Assembly (NCBI RefSeq): GCF_000616095.1
Contig: NZ_BAMS01000001.1
Coordinates: forward strand, 496,001 to 560,000
Origin: Sneathiella glossodoripedis JCM 23214
GTDB lineage: Bacteria; Pseudomonadota; Alphaproteobacteria; Sneathiellales; Sneathiellaceae
Reading direction: 5' to 3'
DNA: 64,000 nt
Part shown: piece by piece, positions 47,832-58,074 of the stretch
Layout: each line of letters opens with the position of its first letter
Position numbering within the stretch: position 1 is the stretch's first letter
The notes under the pieces: model-generated
Told to the model about the DNA's origin: nothing
What the model saw: the letters and a program-made list of their open reading frames with translations, nothing else
Databases searched by the model: none
Program-made: the position numbers and the translations under genes

Positions 47832-48620
47832 ATGGCAGATGCACAAGAGCCTAAAAATACGGAGGATAACCGCGATCCCTCCTCAACAACGCATTTTGGT
47901 TTTCGGAATGTGGCTGTTGAAGAAAAAGCGGGACTTGTGCGCGGCGTTTTCGACAGTGTAGCTGAAAATTATGACCTGATGAATGATCTGATGAGCGCAG
48001 GTGTTCATCGGCTTTGGAAGACCGCAATGATTGACTGGTTAAATCCACGCCCGGGACAGCATCTGCTGGATGTGGCGGGTGGTACAGGCGATATTTCTTT
48101 CAAGTTTATGGATCGTATCGATGAAGATGGTCAGGTTACCGTCCTTGATATCAATCATAATATGCTGTCCGTTGGGCAGGGCCGAGCAATCGATCAGGGC
48201 CGAATAAATGGATATCGCTGGGTAAATGGGGATGCCATGAAATTGCCTATGCCCGATAAATCGGTGGATGCTTACACCATCGCGTTTGGTATTCGAAATG
48301 TAACGGATATCCCCATGGCATTGAGAGAAGCACGCCGAGTACTCAAGCCGGGTGGACGGTTCATGTGTCTGGAGTTCAGTAAGGTGACACTGCCGGGATT
48401 GAAAGAGTTTTATGACTTTTACTCATTCAATATTTTGCCAAAAATTGGGGGCGTTGTCGCTAACGACAAGGAATCCTATCAGTATCTGGTAGAGAGTATT
48501 CGTAAATTTCCCGACGCGGATCAATTTAAGGAGATGATCGGGGTGGCGGGTCTTGGGCAGGTCAAGTACCGGCGCTTGTCCGGCGGCATTGCTGCACTTC
48601 ATTCCGCCTGGCGGATATAG
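47832..48620 (+). CDS. ubiE: Ubiquinone/menaquinone biosynthesis C-methyltransferase
   Basis: UbiE methylates the ring carbon in ubiquinone synthesis. The 262-residue SAM methyltransferase has [12 protein letters not shown] (motif I), [12 protein letters not shown] and [13 protein letters not shown], which are specific UbiE signatures. It is divergent from mutM and ten bases upstream of ubiB. Confidence 0.95.
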   Translation: MADAQEPKNTEDNRDPSSTTHFGFRNVAVEEKAGLVRGVFDSVAENYDLMNDLMSAGVHRLWKTAMIDWLNPRPGQHLLDVAGGTGDISFKFMDRIDEDGQVTVLDINHNMLSVGQGRAIDQGRINGYRWVNGDAMKLPMPDKSVDAYTIAFGIRNVTDIPMALREARRVLKPGGRFMCLEFSKVTLPGLKEFYDFYSFNILPKIGGVVANDKESYQYLVESIRKFPDADQFKEMIGVAGLGQVKYRRLSGGIAALHSAWRI

Positions 48621-48629
48621 GGGGAAAGC

Positions 48630-50237
48630 GTGTTTAACGGCCTACGGAATTTTTTCCGCCTTTTATGGGTACTGCGTATCCTCGCCAAGCATGATGCCCT
48701 GTTCTTGGCAAATGAACTTGAGAGGGCACCTTTCCACGTGAAGCTCGGCTTGTTTTTGTTGCCTCTTTTTGCCATTGGAGCGAAATCATCCAAGCATATG
48801 CGCAAAGGAGAGCGGCTTGCACGAGCGCTGCAGGAATTGGGGCCCAGTTTTATCAAGTTAGGACAAGCGCTATCGGTGCGATCGGATCTGCTCGGTGAAG
48901 AAATATCTCAGGATCTTGGAAACTTAAGGGATAAACTCCCCCCTTTTTCATTCGAGGAGGCCAAAGAAACCATCGAGTTTGAATTAGGTGAGAAACTGGA
49001 TGATCTGTTTGTTTCATTCGACGAAAAACCGGTTGCGGCAGCGTCAATTGCGCAAGTTCATTTCGCTGAAGTTGCGGAGACTGTCGCCGCACCAACGCCA
49101 GAAGATCCAGAGGCACTAGAAACCTTCAGGCGAAAAGTAGCTGTAAAAGTATTACGCCCGGGGATTGAAGATGCCTTTGAGAGGGACTTGCGACTGTTTT
49201 TTTGGGTTGCAGATATGGTTGAGCGCTTTCAACCCGCCTTTCGCCGCTTGCGTTTGCGTAAAATCGTGGAGATTTTGGAACATTCTGTATCTCTTGAAAT
49301 GGATTTGCGACTTGAAGCTGCCGCCGCCGCTGAAATGGGTCAAAATTTTGAAAATGATCCCGATTTTGATGTTCCCAAGATTGACTGGCAACGCACTGGT
49401 AAAAGGGTGATGACGCAAAGCAGGGTAGACGGAATCGCTCTTTCTGATAGGGATGCATTGCAAAATTCCGATCACGATCTTGAAAAACTGTCTGCAAACG
49501 TGATTAGGGTATTTTTACATCAAGTCCTCAGAGATGGGTTCTTTCATGCTGACATGCACCATGGAAACCTGTTTGTAACTGATGCGGGAACATTGGTCGC
49601 CGTTGATTTTGGGATCATGGGCAGAATGGATCGGCAAACGCGGCTATTTATGGCAGAGATGCTTTATGCATTTCTGGTTGGGGATTACCGCCGGGCTGCG
49701 GAAGTTCATTTCGAAGCAGGTTACGTTCCGCCAGACAAATCCTTGGATGCGTTTACGCAAGCTTGCCGTGCCATCGGGGAGCCAATTTTGGGTAAACCTG
49801 TTAGTGAAATATCTATTGCTAGACTTCTGGTGCAGTTATTTCAGACCACTGAAACCTTCGAGATGGAAACGCAACCTCAGTTGCTGTTGCTACAAAAGAC
49901 CATGGTAACTGCGGAAGGTGTCGCTCAAAGCTTGAACCCGGATGTGAATTTTTGGGAGGTCTCCCATCCAACAGTTGAAAACTGGATGCGCGAAAATATG
50001 GGGCCGGAGGCGAAGCTGGCAGATATAGTGAATGATGGCCTGACTTTTGCCAAGAAAATACCCGGGCTCGTAAACAGGGCTGATCGTTTGCTAAGTGAGC
50101 TTGAGGAAAAGTCCGGCGGAAAACATGAACAGAGCGGATCAACTGGTTCTGGCGGTTCTGCGTTTGGAAAAGGCTGGATGTTTTTGATTGGCGCTGCCAG
50201 TGGGGCCATTGGATTATATGTCTTTTTGTCAGTATAG
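48630..50237 (+). CDS. ubiB: Ubiquinone biosynthesis kinase-like protein UbiB
   Basis: UbiB is a membrane-associated atypical kinase or ATPase of the ADCK/ABC1 family needed for coenzyme Q assembly. The 535-residue protein has the KxGQ region (LGPSFIKLGQALSVR), the Ala-rich loop PVAAASIAQVHFAEV, AVKVLRPG with the Lys, the HADMHHGNLFV catalytic loop and VDFGIMGRM. A C-terminal membrane helix (FLIGAASGAIGLYVFLSV) anchors it. It starts with GTG at 48630. Confidence 0.94.
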   Translation: MFNGLRNFFRLLWVLRILAKHDALFLANELERAPFHVKLGLFLLPLFAIGAKSSKHMRKGERLARALQELGPSFIKLGQALSVRSDLLGEEISQDLGNLRDKLPPFSFEEAKETIEFELGEKLDDLFVSFDEKPVAAASIAQVHFAEVAETVAAPTPEDPEALETFRRKVAVKVLRPGIEDAFERDLRLFFWVADMVERFQPAFRRLRLRKIVEILEHSVSLEMDLRLEAAAAAEMGQNFENDPDFDVPKIDWQRTGKRVMTQSRVDGIALSDRDALQNSDHDLEKLSANVIRVFLHQVLRDGFFHADMHHGNLFVTDAGTLVAVDFGIMGRMDRQTRLFMAEMLYAFLVGDYRRAAEVHFEAGYVPPDKSLDAFTQACRAIGEPILGKPVSEISIARLLVQLFQTTETFEMETQPQLLLLQKTMVTAEGVAQSLNPDVNFWEVSHPTVENWMRENMGPEAKLADIVNDGLTFAKKIPGLVNRADRLLSELEEKSGGKHEQSGSTGSGGSAFGKGWMFLIGAASGAIGLYVFLSV

Positions 50238-50321
50238 CTGAATTGGTAAATTATAACTTGCACAAAAATATTACGGTTACTATTTTATTCACATAAAATA
50301 ACGGTAAAATAGGCGGGTGTC

Positions 50322-51536
50322 TTGGATTCACGAAAATCAGTCTTGTTGATCATTGGCGGCGGAATAGCCGCCTATAAGTGTCTTGAGCTGATTAGACAGC
50401 TAAGCAAACGAGGCTATGCCTGTCGGGTGATTCTCACTCGCGCGGGTGAGGAGTTTGTAACGCCCCTATCGCTGGCGGCGCTTAGTGGTGATAAGGTGTA
50501 TACCGACCTTTTCTCTCTGACTGATGAGACTGAAATGGGACATATTGAATTGTCCCGCTCAAGCGATTTGGTGGTGGTTGCACCCGCGACGGCAGATTTG
50601 ATGGCTAAGATGGCAAATGGCTTGTCCAATGATCTGGCAAGCACGGCCCTTCTCGCAACGGATAAGCCGGTTCTGATTGCCCCTGCTATGAATGTTCGAA
50701 TGTGGCAGCATCCTGCCACTCAGCGAAATTTGGCGACACTTCATTCCGATGGTGTGCAGGTTATAGGACCTGATGAGGGGGATATGGCGTGCGGAGAGTA
50801 TGGCCCAGGAAGAATGGCGGAGCCGCTGGAAATCGCAGACAAAATTGACGAGTTTTTCAGTGGTATCTCTTCAAATGCTTTAAAGGGCAGGAAAATTCTT
50901 GTGACCGCAGGTCCAACTCATGAACCTATTGATCCTGTTCGCTATATTGCAAACCGCTCTTCGGGTAAGCAAGGGTATGCAATTGCCGCTGCGCTGGCAA
51001 AGCAGGGCGCTGATGTTGTTTTAGTTTCAGGGCCTACAAGGCTTGAATGTCCGCCTGGTGTGAAACGGGTCGATGTGCAAAGTGCAAGTGATATGCTCGC
51101 TGCAATGGAAGAAAATTTACCTGCTGATGCCGCCATATTTGCGGCCGCAGTTGCCGATTGGCGGGTCGCGAACGCGTCTGGTCAAAAAATAAAGAAAAAA
51201 GAAGGGGCTCTTCCTGAATTGGCGCTCAGTGAAAACCCTGACATTCTGGCAACGATCAGCCAATCAGCTGATAAACGGCCAGAGTTGGTGATCGGTTTCG
51301 CTGCGGAAACAGAAAACGTTGTCGAGAATGGTAAAGCAAAGTTGGCACGCAAAGGCTGCGATTGGATCGTGGCGAATGATGTAAGCCCAGCCAGTGGTAC
51401 ATTTGGGGGCGATAGTAATCAGGTTCATTTGATCAGACAGTCTGATCAGGAGCAGTGGCCAAAACAGACTAAAGATCAGGTTGCAAAGCAGTTGGCAAAC
51501 CAAATTGTAGAGTATTTTTCGAAAGACAAATCATGA
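50322..51536 (+). CDS. coaBC: Bifunctional phosphopantothenoylcysteine decarboxylase/synthase
   Basis: This 404-residue protein joins CoaC (about 1-185, FMN-binding, with ...[14 protein letters not shown]) and CoaB (about 185-400, with [22 protein letters not shown]). Together they make 4'-phosphopantetheine precursors for coenzyme A. TTG at 50322 is the start. It overlaps dut by four bases. Confidence 0.95.
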   Translation: MDSRKSVLLIIGGGIAAYKCLELIRQLSKRGYACRVILTRAGEEFVTPLSLAALSGDKVYTDLFSLTDETEMGHIELSRSSDLVVVAPATADLMAKMANGLSNDLASTALLATDKPVLIAPAMNVRMWQHPATQRNLATLHSDGVQVIGPDEGDMACGEYGPGRMAEPLEIADKIDEFFSGISSNALKGRKILVTAGPTHEPIDPVRYIANRSSGKQGYAIAAALAKQGADVVLVSGPTRLECPPGVKRVDVQSASDMLAAMEENLPADAAIFAAAVADWRVANASGQKIKKKEGALPELALSENPDILATISQSADKRPELVIGFAAETENVVENGKAKLARKGCDWIVANDVSPASGTFGGDSNQVHLIRQSDQEQWPKQTKDQVAKQLANQIVEYFSKDKS

Positions 51537-51991
51537 GTAGCATAGAAATCAAAATCTCTCGCCTGGATCATGGGCAAGGTCTACCGCTTCCCTCCTACGA
51601 GACAAGGGGAAGCGCAGGCATGGATTTATGTGCTGCTGTGACGGAGCCACTTGTGATTGAGCCCGGGAAAAGAGCGCTGGTACCGACAGGATTTAAAATC
51701 GCGTTACCAGATGGCTATGAAGCGCAGGTGCGGCCTCGTTCAGGACTGGCGCTTAAGAAAGGAATTTCCCTCCCCAATTCGCCGGGAACGATCGATTCTG
51801 ACTACCGCGGTGAAGTTGGCGTAATTCTGATCAACCTTGGTGATGAGAATTTTGTGATTGAACGTGGAGATCGAATTGCCCAGATGGTGATCGCTCCTGT
51901 AACCCGCGGTTTGTGGTCAGAAGTAGATACGCTTGATGAAACCGTGCGCGGTGAGGGTGGCTTTGGCTCCACCGGTGTTTCAACAGCATAA
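51533..51991 (+). CDS. dut: dUTP pyrophosphatase
   Basis: dUTPase keeps dUTP low and makes dUMP for thymidylate. All five motifs of the trimeric type are present: [40 protein letters not shown], and the C-terminal GEGGFGSTG. The 152-residue length is standard. It overlaps coaBC by four bases and precedes an Rrf2 regulator. Confidence 0.96.
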   Translation: MSSIEIKISRLDHGQGLPLPSYETRGSAGMDLCAAVTEPLVIEPGKRALVPTGFKIALPDGYEAQVRPRSGLALKKGISLPNSPGTIDSDYRGEVGVILINLGDENFVIERGDRIAQMVIAPVTRGLWSEVDTLDETVRGEGGFGSTGVSTA

Positions 51992-52002
51992 AGGAAAGTT
52001 GG

Positions 52003-52455
52003 ATGTTACATCTGCCAAAAAAGATGCTGTATGCCCTAGAGGCTGTTGTGGATATTGCGTTTAATGCACGGCCCGACCCGGTACAGTCAAAAGAAATTAC
52101 CCGCCGGCAGGGTATTCCTCAAAGATATCTTGAACAGGTTATGCAACAGCTTGTTCATGCTGGCATACTCAAAGGGGTACGGGGCCCGCGCGGCGGATAC
52201 AGGCTAGCCCGAGAGCGCCGCCGAATAACGGCAGGCGATATTGTTCGTGTAATTAGTGCCGCTGATGAGGCGGACGGTGATATCCAGATATTTTCCTCGG
52301 AAATCGGACAGAAGGTGGTGGGCCCATTATGGATGGATGCACAGGACGCCCTGCTCAAACAGCTTGATAGTGTAACACTTGAAGATCTGTGCCGAAAGGC
52401 TGAGGAGGACTGCAGCGACGCTAATCCGGCACCGACAAGTGATTTTAGTATTTAG
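52003..52455 (+). CDS. Rrf2-family regulator upstream of cysK
   Basis: The 150-residue protein has an N-terminal winged HTH of the Rrf2 type (PKKMLYALEAVVDIAFN, RRQGIPQRYLEQVMQQL, GPRGGYRLA). Its only cysteines are in the C-terminal tail (LCRKAEEDC), so it lacks the three-Cys Fe-S pattern of IscR. It resembles cysteine-metabolism regulators such as CymR, and cysK follows 66 bases downstream, which supports control of cysteine synthesis. The target set is inference. Confidence 0.85.
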   Translation: MLHLPKKMLYALEAVVDIAFNARPDPVQSKEITRRQGIPQRYLEQVMQQLVHAGILKGVRGPRGGYRLARERRRITAGDIVRVISAADEADGDIQIFSSEIGQKVVGPLWMDAQDALLKQLDSVTLEDLCRKAEEDCSDANPAPTSDFSI

Positions 52456-52521
52456 GTCTGAATAAACAATTTCCCCAATAACGGTCCAAGGGCCCTTCAA
52501 TCAACAGGACGGAGTTTCCCC

Positions 52522-53475
52522 ATGAAGAAGATAGAGCCGCGCGGCAAGATTTATGACAGTATTCTTGATACCATCGGCAGCACCCCCCTTGTTCGTGTCA
52601 ATCGTTTTGCCGCCAATCGCAATCTCAAGGCCAACTTGTTATTGAAGCTGGAATTCTTCAACCCACTTGCTTCAGTAAAGGATCGTATTTCCCTTGCCAT
52701 GATTGAAGCAATGGAAGAGGCAGGAAAAATCAACAAGGATACCCGTATTATTGAACCGACCTCTGGAAATACAGGGATTGGGCTCGCATTTGTTTGTGCT
52801 GCCAAGGGATACGATTTGACCCTTGTGATGCCAGAAAGCATGTCTGTTGAGCGTCGTAAGATGCTTAAGTTTCTAGGCGCCAATCTGGAGCTGACCGATG
52901 CTTCAAAGGGCATGAACGGTGCCGTACAAAGGGCAGAGGAAATGGTTGCAGAGCTGGACAATGCTGTGATCCCGCAGCAGTTTGAAAATCCGGCAAATCC
53001 TGCTGTTCACAAGGTAACAACAGCCGAAGAAATCTGGACTGATACTGAAGGTAACGTTAATGCTGTTATTATGGGGGTTGGAACCGGAGGAACACTTACG
53101 GGTGTGGGAACAATTCTAAAAGGGCATAATGAAAACATTCGTATCATAGCAGTGGAACCCGAAGATAGTCCTATTCTCTCTGGTGGTCAGCCTGGTCCCC
53201 ACAAAATTCAGGGTATTGGCGCAAACTTTATTCCAAAAAATTTGGACCGCAGCCTGATCGACGAAGTTCTGACTATCGGCAACGAGACGGCTTTTGAAAC
53301 ATCACGTGCGCTCGCCCGTGAAGAGGGAATCCCTGCGGGTATATCATCCGGTGCGGCGTTGGCAGCGGCGGTAGAAGTTGCAGAACGGCCTGAAATGGAA
53401 GGAAAGAACATCGTTGTTGTTATTCCATCCTTCGCAGAAAGATATCTGACAACAGCTTTGTTCGACGGAATCTAG
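52522..53475 (+). CDS. cysK: Cysteine synthase (O-acetylserine sulfhydrylase)
   Basis: CysK forms cysteine from O-acetylserine and sulfide. The PLP lysine lies in ASVKDRIS (K53), the substrate loop is PTSGNTGIG, and the GTGGTLTGVG phosphate loop follows. At 317 residues it has the family length. It is downstream of an Rrf2 regulator and two bases upstream of a MoeB/ThiF-type gene, a sulfur-transfer context. Confidence 0.94.
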   Translation: MKKIEPRGKIYDSILDTIGSTPLVRVNRFAANRNLKANLLLKLEFFNPLASVKDRISLAMIEAMEEAGKINKDTRIIEPTSGNTGIGLAFVCAAKGYDLTLVMPESMSVERRKMLKFLGANLELTDASKGMNGAVQRAEEMVAELDNAVIPQQFENPANPAVHKVTTAEEIWTDTEGNVNAVIMGVGTGGTLTGVGTILKGHNENIRIIAVEPEDSPILSGGQPGPHKIQGIGANFIPKNLDRSLIDEVLTIGNETAFETSRALAREEGIPAGISSGAALAAAVEVAERPEMEGKNIVVVIPSFAERYLTTALFDGI

Positions 53476-53477
53476 TA

Positions 53478-54257
53478 ATGGCTTTAAGCGATGATCAGCT
53501 TGATCGGTATGCACGACATATTGTCCTTCGTGAAGTCGGGGGTATGGGGCAGCAAAAACTGCTGGGCTCGAAAGTGCTGATCATCGGTGCGGGTGGCTTA
53601 GGGTCACCCCTTGTGCTTTATTTGGCGGCGGCTGGCGTTGGCACCATTGGCCTTGTGGATGATGATGTGGTTGATCTTTCGAACCTTCAGCGGCAGATCG
53701 CTCACGGAACCAAAGATATAGGATTAGAAAAGGTTCTCAGTGCACAGCAGACAGTCGCCGATATTAATCCGGACGTTAAATTTATTCCGCATTCGGAACG
53801 ATTGACGCGTGATAATGTTCAGCAGTTGTTTGGCGAATATGATTTGATTGCGGATGGATCAGATAACTTTGAAACCCGCTTTCTGATCAATGATGCTTGT
53901 TATTTTCTAAAAAAGCCGCTTGTTTCAGCAGCTATGCTCCAATTTGAGGGTCAGCTTTCGACTTACAAGGCCTATTTAGGTGCGGAGCATCCCTGCTACC
54001 GATGCATTTTTCCTGCCCCTCCGCCTGATGATGTGGCGCGAACATGCGGTGAGGCGGGAGTACTGGGCGCACTTGCGGGGACGATGGGGTCCTTGCAAGC
54101 AGTCGAAGTTCTTAAAGAACTCCTCGATATCGGTCAGAGCATGTCAGGTTCGCTCCTTATTTATGATGCTTTGTATAGTGATTTCAGGAAGGTAAGGGTC
54201 AAGCCAGATCCGGGCTGTCCGTTATGCGGTAAGACACCCTCAATCACTTCATATTGA
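53478..54257 (+). CDS. moeB: MoeB/ThiF/HesA-type adenylyltransferase
   Basis: The 259-residue E1-like enzyme activates a ubiquitin-like sulfur carrier by C-terminal adenylation. It has IIGAGGLGSP, DDDVVDLSNLQRQ, ADGSDNFETRFL, and zinc cysteines CYRC and CPLC. There is no C-terminal rhodanese domain, which fits MoeB or ThiF. The gene follows cysK by two bases. Whether it serves molybdopterin or thiamine synthesis is open. Confidence 0.9.
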   Translation: MALSDDQLDRYARHIVLREVGGMGQQKLLGSKVLIIGAGGLGSPLVLYLAAAGVGTIGLVDDDVVDLSNLQRQIAHGTKDIGLEKVLSAQQTVADINPDVKFIPHSERLTRDNVQQLFGEYDLIADGSDNFETRFLINDACYFLKKPLVSAAMLQFEGQLSTYKAYLGAEHPCYRCIFPAPPPDDVARTCGEAGVLGALAGTMGSLQAVEVLKELLDIGQSMSGSLLIYDALYSDFRKVRVKPDPGCPLCGKTPSITSY

Positions 54258-54266
54258 TTTCAGACC

Positions 54267-55196
54267 CTATAGAAAATAATAGGATGCTACCGCGATTGAG
54301 ACTGGCAAGGTCAGCATCGACAAGAGTGTCTGAATGGTGATGATGGCAGCGGTGGCTTCTGAGTCGCTGCCCAATTGCTTTGCGAGCGCATATCCGGAGC
54401 TAGCCGTAGGAACCGCACCGTATATGATCAGTATAATTGCAGCCACGCCGGTTAATCCAGTGAGATGGATAATTGCAACCATGATGGCCGGAAAAATAAC
54501 TAACTTGCTGACGCTTGCGATAATCAGTGAAATATATTCGGTTTTCATCGCCCGAATACGTAAGCCCGCACCAACACACAGCAGGGCAAATGGAAGAGCT
54601 GCACGCGAAAGAATGTCCGCCAGGTCATGAATAATCGGAAGTTTTCCAACTCCAGTCAGATTCAGGGTTACCCCTGCTGCGATTGCCAAAAGGAGCGGGT
54701 TTCGAATGATTTCCTGCAGAAGACGACGTTTGAGTTTTCCCTCATGACCACCTTGATAGCTTACCAGCGCAGTGACACAAAACAGGTTTGTCGGAGGGAC
54801 GAGAATTGAAGTTGCAACAGCCGCCAGCAAAAGGCCTTCATTTCCAAAAAGCATGTCTGCGGTTGCGAACGCGATAAATGTGTTGTGGCGTGTTGCTCCC
54901 TGAAAGATTGCACCACTTAAACCGTTGTTTAATTTGAACAGCCGCGACATCAAAACCGCAAATACAGAGCAGGCACATAGAGCCCCGAGGAGAGCAAAGG
55001 TGTAACTGCCAACTATTTCACCTCCAAGGGGCGCGGTTGTTGTTCGATAGAAAAGCAACGCGGGGAAGAGAATCCAGTAAGTGACCTTGTCAGCATTGCC
55101 CCAGAAGCTTTCACCAGGAAAGGCTTTGCGTCTGAAAATGTAACCCAGTATCAGCAACAGAAAGATGGGGACAATGGACAGTGATATTGACCACAT
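54267..55196 (-). CDS. AEC (auxin efflux carrier) family transporter
   Basis: The 309-residue protein has about ten membrane helices in two five-helix halves, with the family features ILGYIFRRKAFPGE at the start and an interior GATRHNTFIAFA segment. AEC transporters move organic anions or amino-acid-like compounds. The substrate is unknown. It runs in the same direction as, and downstream of, the HAD and pckA genes, and converges on moeB. Confidence 0.85.
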   Translation of the reverse strand: MWSISLSIVPIFLLLILGYIFRRKAFPGESFWGNADKVTYWILFPALLFYRTTTAPLGGEIVGSYTFALLGALCACSVFAVLMSRLFKLNNGLSGAIFQGATRHNTFIAFATADMLFGNEGLLLAAVATSILVPPTNLFCVTALVSYQGGHEGKLKRRLLQEIIRNPLLLAIAAGVTLNLTGVGKLPIIHDLADILSRAALPFALLCVGAGLRIRAMKTEYISLIIASVSKLVIFPAIMVAIIHLTGLTGVAAIILIIYGAVPTASSGYALAKQLGSDSEATAAIITIQTLLSMLTLPVSIAVASYYFL

Positions 55197-55289
55197 TAGA
55201 GGGCACCTGAATAGACCGGTTGGCGTGTTTCTTTATGTTCTTTCCTTTAGTGTCTAACAATCAAAGTGCCAAGCGACCAGCAATTTCTA

Positions 55290-55961
55290 CTATATTGGGT
55301 TTGTACCCTCTTGAGTGGCGGCGAAAAAGTCTCTATGAACGTCTGCGACGGATGGTACTACCCGATGTCCAAGGGCCAGGGTTTCCGGCGACGGTTCTAA
55401 TATGTCTGGTACTTGATACACCAGCATGTCAGCGGCAACCGCTGCACGCACCCCATTGTCAGAATCTTCGAGCGCCAAACAGTGTGTTGCTGCAATGCCA
55501 AGACGAGAGGCTGCTGTGAGGTATATTTCCGGGTGGGGCTTGCTGGAGGATACCTGATCGCCAAAGGTAAGGGCTTGGAAGTAGTCGATCAGTTCGGAAT
55601 GTTCCAGTTTCAAAGTTGCATTTTTTTGAGGGGATGAGGTCGCAACAGCGCAAGGAATATGGTTTTCGTTCAGGTAATTTAAAAACTCCCGAACCCCTTG
55701 TTTGACGGGGACAGGTTTGAGGATGGCTTCCTGTACATAAAGCTCATTCCACGCCTGCATAAACGGCTTTTTGGGAAATTCCGGATAGGATGCTGACAGA
55801 ATATCTGCAGTACGTACCAGGTTACTGCCAACACAGCGCGAGTAAATCTCGTCTTCAAAAGGTACATTAAAATGTACGCAGGTTTCCTGGAAGGTTCGCT
55901 TGGCGATCCGTTCTGTATCCAGCAACAATCCATCCATGTCGAAAATAACTGCGCCTCGCAA
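55290..55961 (-). CDS. HAD-superfamily hydrolase (beta-phosphoglucomutase-like)
   Basis: This HAD subfamily I phosphatase has motif I FDMDGLLLDTE, motif II (ATSSPQ) and motif III/IV with KPHPEIYL and LEDSDNGVRAA. I start it at a TTG at 55961 with AGGGG seven bases before it (223 residues). A longer reading to 56045 runs through the pckA terminator and is less likely. The substrate is probably a sugar phosphate or riboflavin-type phosphate, but this is not assigned. It lies downstream of pckA. Confidence 0.83.
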   Translation of the reverse strand: MRGAVIFDMDGLLLDTERIAKRTFQETCVHFNVPFEDEIYSRCVGSNLVRTADILSASYPEFPKKPFMQAWNELYVQEAILKPVPVKQGVREFLNYLNENHIPCAVATSSPQKNATLKLEHSELIDYFQALTFGDQVSSSKPHPEIYLTAASRLGIAATHCLALEDSDNGVRAAVAADMLVYQVPDILEPSPETLALGHRVVPSVADVHRDFFAATQEGTNPI

Positions 55962-56004
55962 ATGTAACCCCTGTCTTTGTCCGCAAAGAGACGTGGACAG
56001 TAGC

Positions 56005-56040
56005 GCAAAAATAAACCCCCCGCCAGCTGCGAGGGGTTGT
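56005..56040 (-). terminator. Terminator downstream of pckA
   Basis: AACCCCCCGC (56014-56023) pairs with GCGAGGGGTT (56029-56038) apart from one G-T type wobble, around a five-base loop. In the leftward direction TTTATTTTTG follows. It ends pckA just before the HAD gene. Confidence 0.8.
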
Positions 56041-56063
56041 AACACTTAAATAGTTTATTGATC

Positions 56064-57668
56064 TTATGCGCGTTTCGGCGCAGAGCTCATGACTTCATCA
56101 TCGACATATTCGATAAACTGTTCGAAGTTTTCGATAAACAGGCTGACCAAATGTGCAGCCTGTTTGTCATAGGCATCTTTGTCTGCCCAAGTATTCCGCG
56201 GATTCAGAATTTCGGAAGGCACACCTTCGCCGGATTTGGGGATGGAAAGACCAAAGAATGGGTCTTTTTCAAAATCCACATTTGCCAATGTACCGTCCAG
56301 AGCCGCATTGACCAGCGCCCGTGTATGCTTGATTGGCATTCTATGACCTGTTCCATATGCACCACCTGTCCAACCGGTGTTTACCAGCCAGCAATTTACG
56401 CCGTGGGCTTCAATTTTTTCTCCCAGCAATTTCGCGTAAACTGATGGGTGACGGGGCATGAAAGGTGCGCCAAAACATGTTGAAAATGTTGCCTGAGGCT
56501 CGTTACCCAATCCTTTTTCAGTGCCAGCCAGTTTTGCTGTATAGCCGGATAGAAAATGATACATCGCCTGTTCAGGCGTAAGTTTGGAAATGGGAGGTAA
56601 CACACCAAAGGCATCAGCTGTTAGCATAATGACGTTTTTGGGGTTACCAGCTATTCCTGTTTCGCTGGCATTAGGAATAAAATTAATCGGATAGGAAGCA
56701 CGTGTATTTTCGGTAAGGCTGTTGTCATCAAGATCGAGCCGGCCCTTTTCATCCATCACCACATTTTCAAGCACCGTTCCAAAGCGTCCGGTTGTCGCGT
56801 AGATTTCCGGCTCCGCTTCCTGAGAGAGCTTGATCACTTTTGCGTAACAGCCTCCTTCAAAATTGAAGACGCTGTCATCCGCCCAACCATGCTCATCATC
56901 CCCGATCAGCATGCGGCTGGCATCTGCTGAAAGTGTTGTCTTACCAGTGCCTGAGAGGCCAAAAAAGACCGCGCTTTCATTTTCATTACTCACATTGACA
57001 GAGCAATGCATCGGCAGGACATTTTTCTCTGGCAGCAGGTAGTTCAAAATTGAAAATACTGATTTCTTGATTTCGCCTGCGTAGGATGTACCACCAATAA
57101 TCACCAGTTTTTCAGCGAAATTAGCGAGCACAAAAACTTCCGAACGGGTACCGTCAATTGCTGGGTCGGCCTCAAATGATGGGCATTGCAAAATCGTGAA
57201 TTCCGGCACGAAATCGTCAAGTTCTTCATCAGCAGGCTGAATGAACATGTTGCGGGCAAACAGATTGTGCCATGCGCATTCAGTAATGATCCGCACCCGC
57301 AGACGATGGTTCTTATCCGCACCAGCATAACAATCCTGCACAAATACTTCCCGGTCCTGCAGATGGGCAATCATTTTTTTGTGCAAGCTAGCAAACTTTG
57401 TGGCTTCAAAGGGTTTGTTGACCTTACCCCACCAAATATTCTCTTTGCTGCAGTCTTCTTCGACAATAAATTTGTCATTGGCAGAACGGCCAGTATGTTG
57501 GCCGGTAATTGCGACAAGAGCACCACCTTCAGAGAGTTTGGCTTCTCCCCGTTTAAGAGCTTCTGTATACAGATCAGGAGCGGTAAAATTCCAATGGGAG
57601 ACACCTACTCCTCCCAACCCCTGATTTTCCAGACCATAACTGCTGATCCGAGATCCTTTAGTTTCCAA
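56064..57668 (-). CDS. pckA: Phosphoenolpyruvate carboxykinase (ATP)
   Basis: PckA turns oxaloacetate to phosphoenolpyruvate in gluconeogenesis. The 534-residue protein has the substrate Arg motif [12 protein letters not shown], the kinase-1a P-loop [13 protein letters not shown], and the metal site [12 protein letters not shown] at 57668 follows GGGAGA and is taken as the start. It diverges from chvI across about 400 bases, an arrangement seen in many alphaproteobacteria, where ChvI-like regulators control pckA. Confidence 0.95.
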   Translation of the reverse strand: METKGSRISSYGLENQGLGGVGVSHWNFTAPDLYTEALKRGEAKLSEGGALVAITGQHTGRSANDKFIVEEDCSKENIWWGKVNKPFEATKFASLHKKMIAHLQDREVFVQDCYAGADKNHRLRVRIITECAWHNLFARNMFIQPADEELDDFVPEFTILQCPSFEADPAIDGTRSEVFVLANFAEKLVIIGGTSYAGEIKKSVFSILNYLLPEKNVLPMHCSVNVSNENESAVFFGLSGTGKTTLSADASRMLIGDDEHGWADDSVFNFEGGCYAKVIKLSQEAEPEIYATTGRFGTVLENVVMDEKGRLDLDDNSLTENTRASYPINFIPNASETGIAGNPKNVIMLTADAFGVLPPISKLTPEQAMYHFLSGYTAKLAGTEKGLGNEPQATFSTCFGAPFMPRHPSVYAKLLGEKIEAHGVNCWLVNTGWTGGAYGTGHRMPIKHTRALVNAALDGTLANVDFEKDPFFGLSIPKSGEGVPSEILNPRNTWADKDAYDKQAAHLVSLFIENFEQFIEYVDDEVMSSAPKRA

Positions 57669-58074
57669 CGCACTTCTCCCGCCAAACCGTATTTTTTAGA
57701 TGACTATTTTGCTCAAAGGATACGGAGCCCCCGGGAGCTTCGCAAGAGAAGGGCCTTGAAAACTGTCAAAAAAGTGAAATTTTTTTGAAAGATTTTCAAA
57801 TGAGTTTCGTTTGATTCTTAAACCGAAAAATCTTGAAATAAATTAACCAATTTTTATTTGTGGTTAGATTTTTCCTGACTAAACGGACAGGTATTTTTTC
57901 GCTTTTTTTCGATGTCCGCTGAAAAGAAAGATTCATGATAATGGAAACATACACCAGTTTAAGGACAAAAATCACGGTTAAGTCCATATGCTGCCACAAT
58001 TGTGACAAAAGCAGGATGGTATTAAGATTACAGCTACATTAAACTGACACAGACTGGCCTTGGAGGGGATTGTT
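57669..58074. promoter_or_regulatory. Divergent pckA-chvI intergenic region
   Basis: There is no gene in these 406 bases. They are AT-rich with long T- and A-runs around 57770-57910. They must hold both divergent promoters, but I cannot set the boxes. A GGAGGGG ribosome site for chvI ends it (58062-58068). No TTAA-N7-TTAA site was found. Confidence 0.5.

Noticed and set aside
57186-57788. Open frame of 200 codons on the + strand inside pckA, reaching the intergenic region
   Set aside because: Antisense shadow of pckA with no ribosome site and no family pattern.
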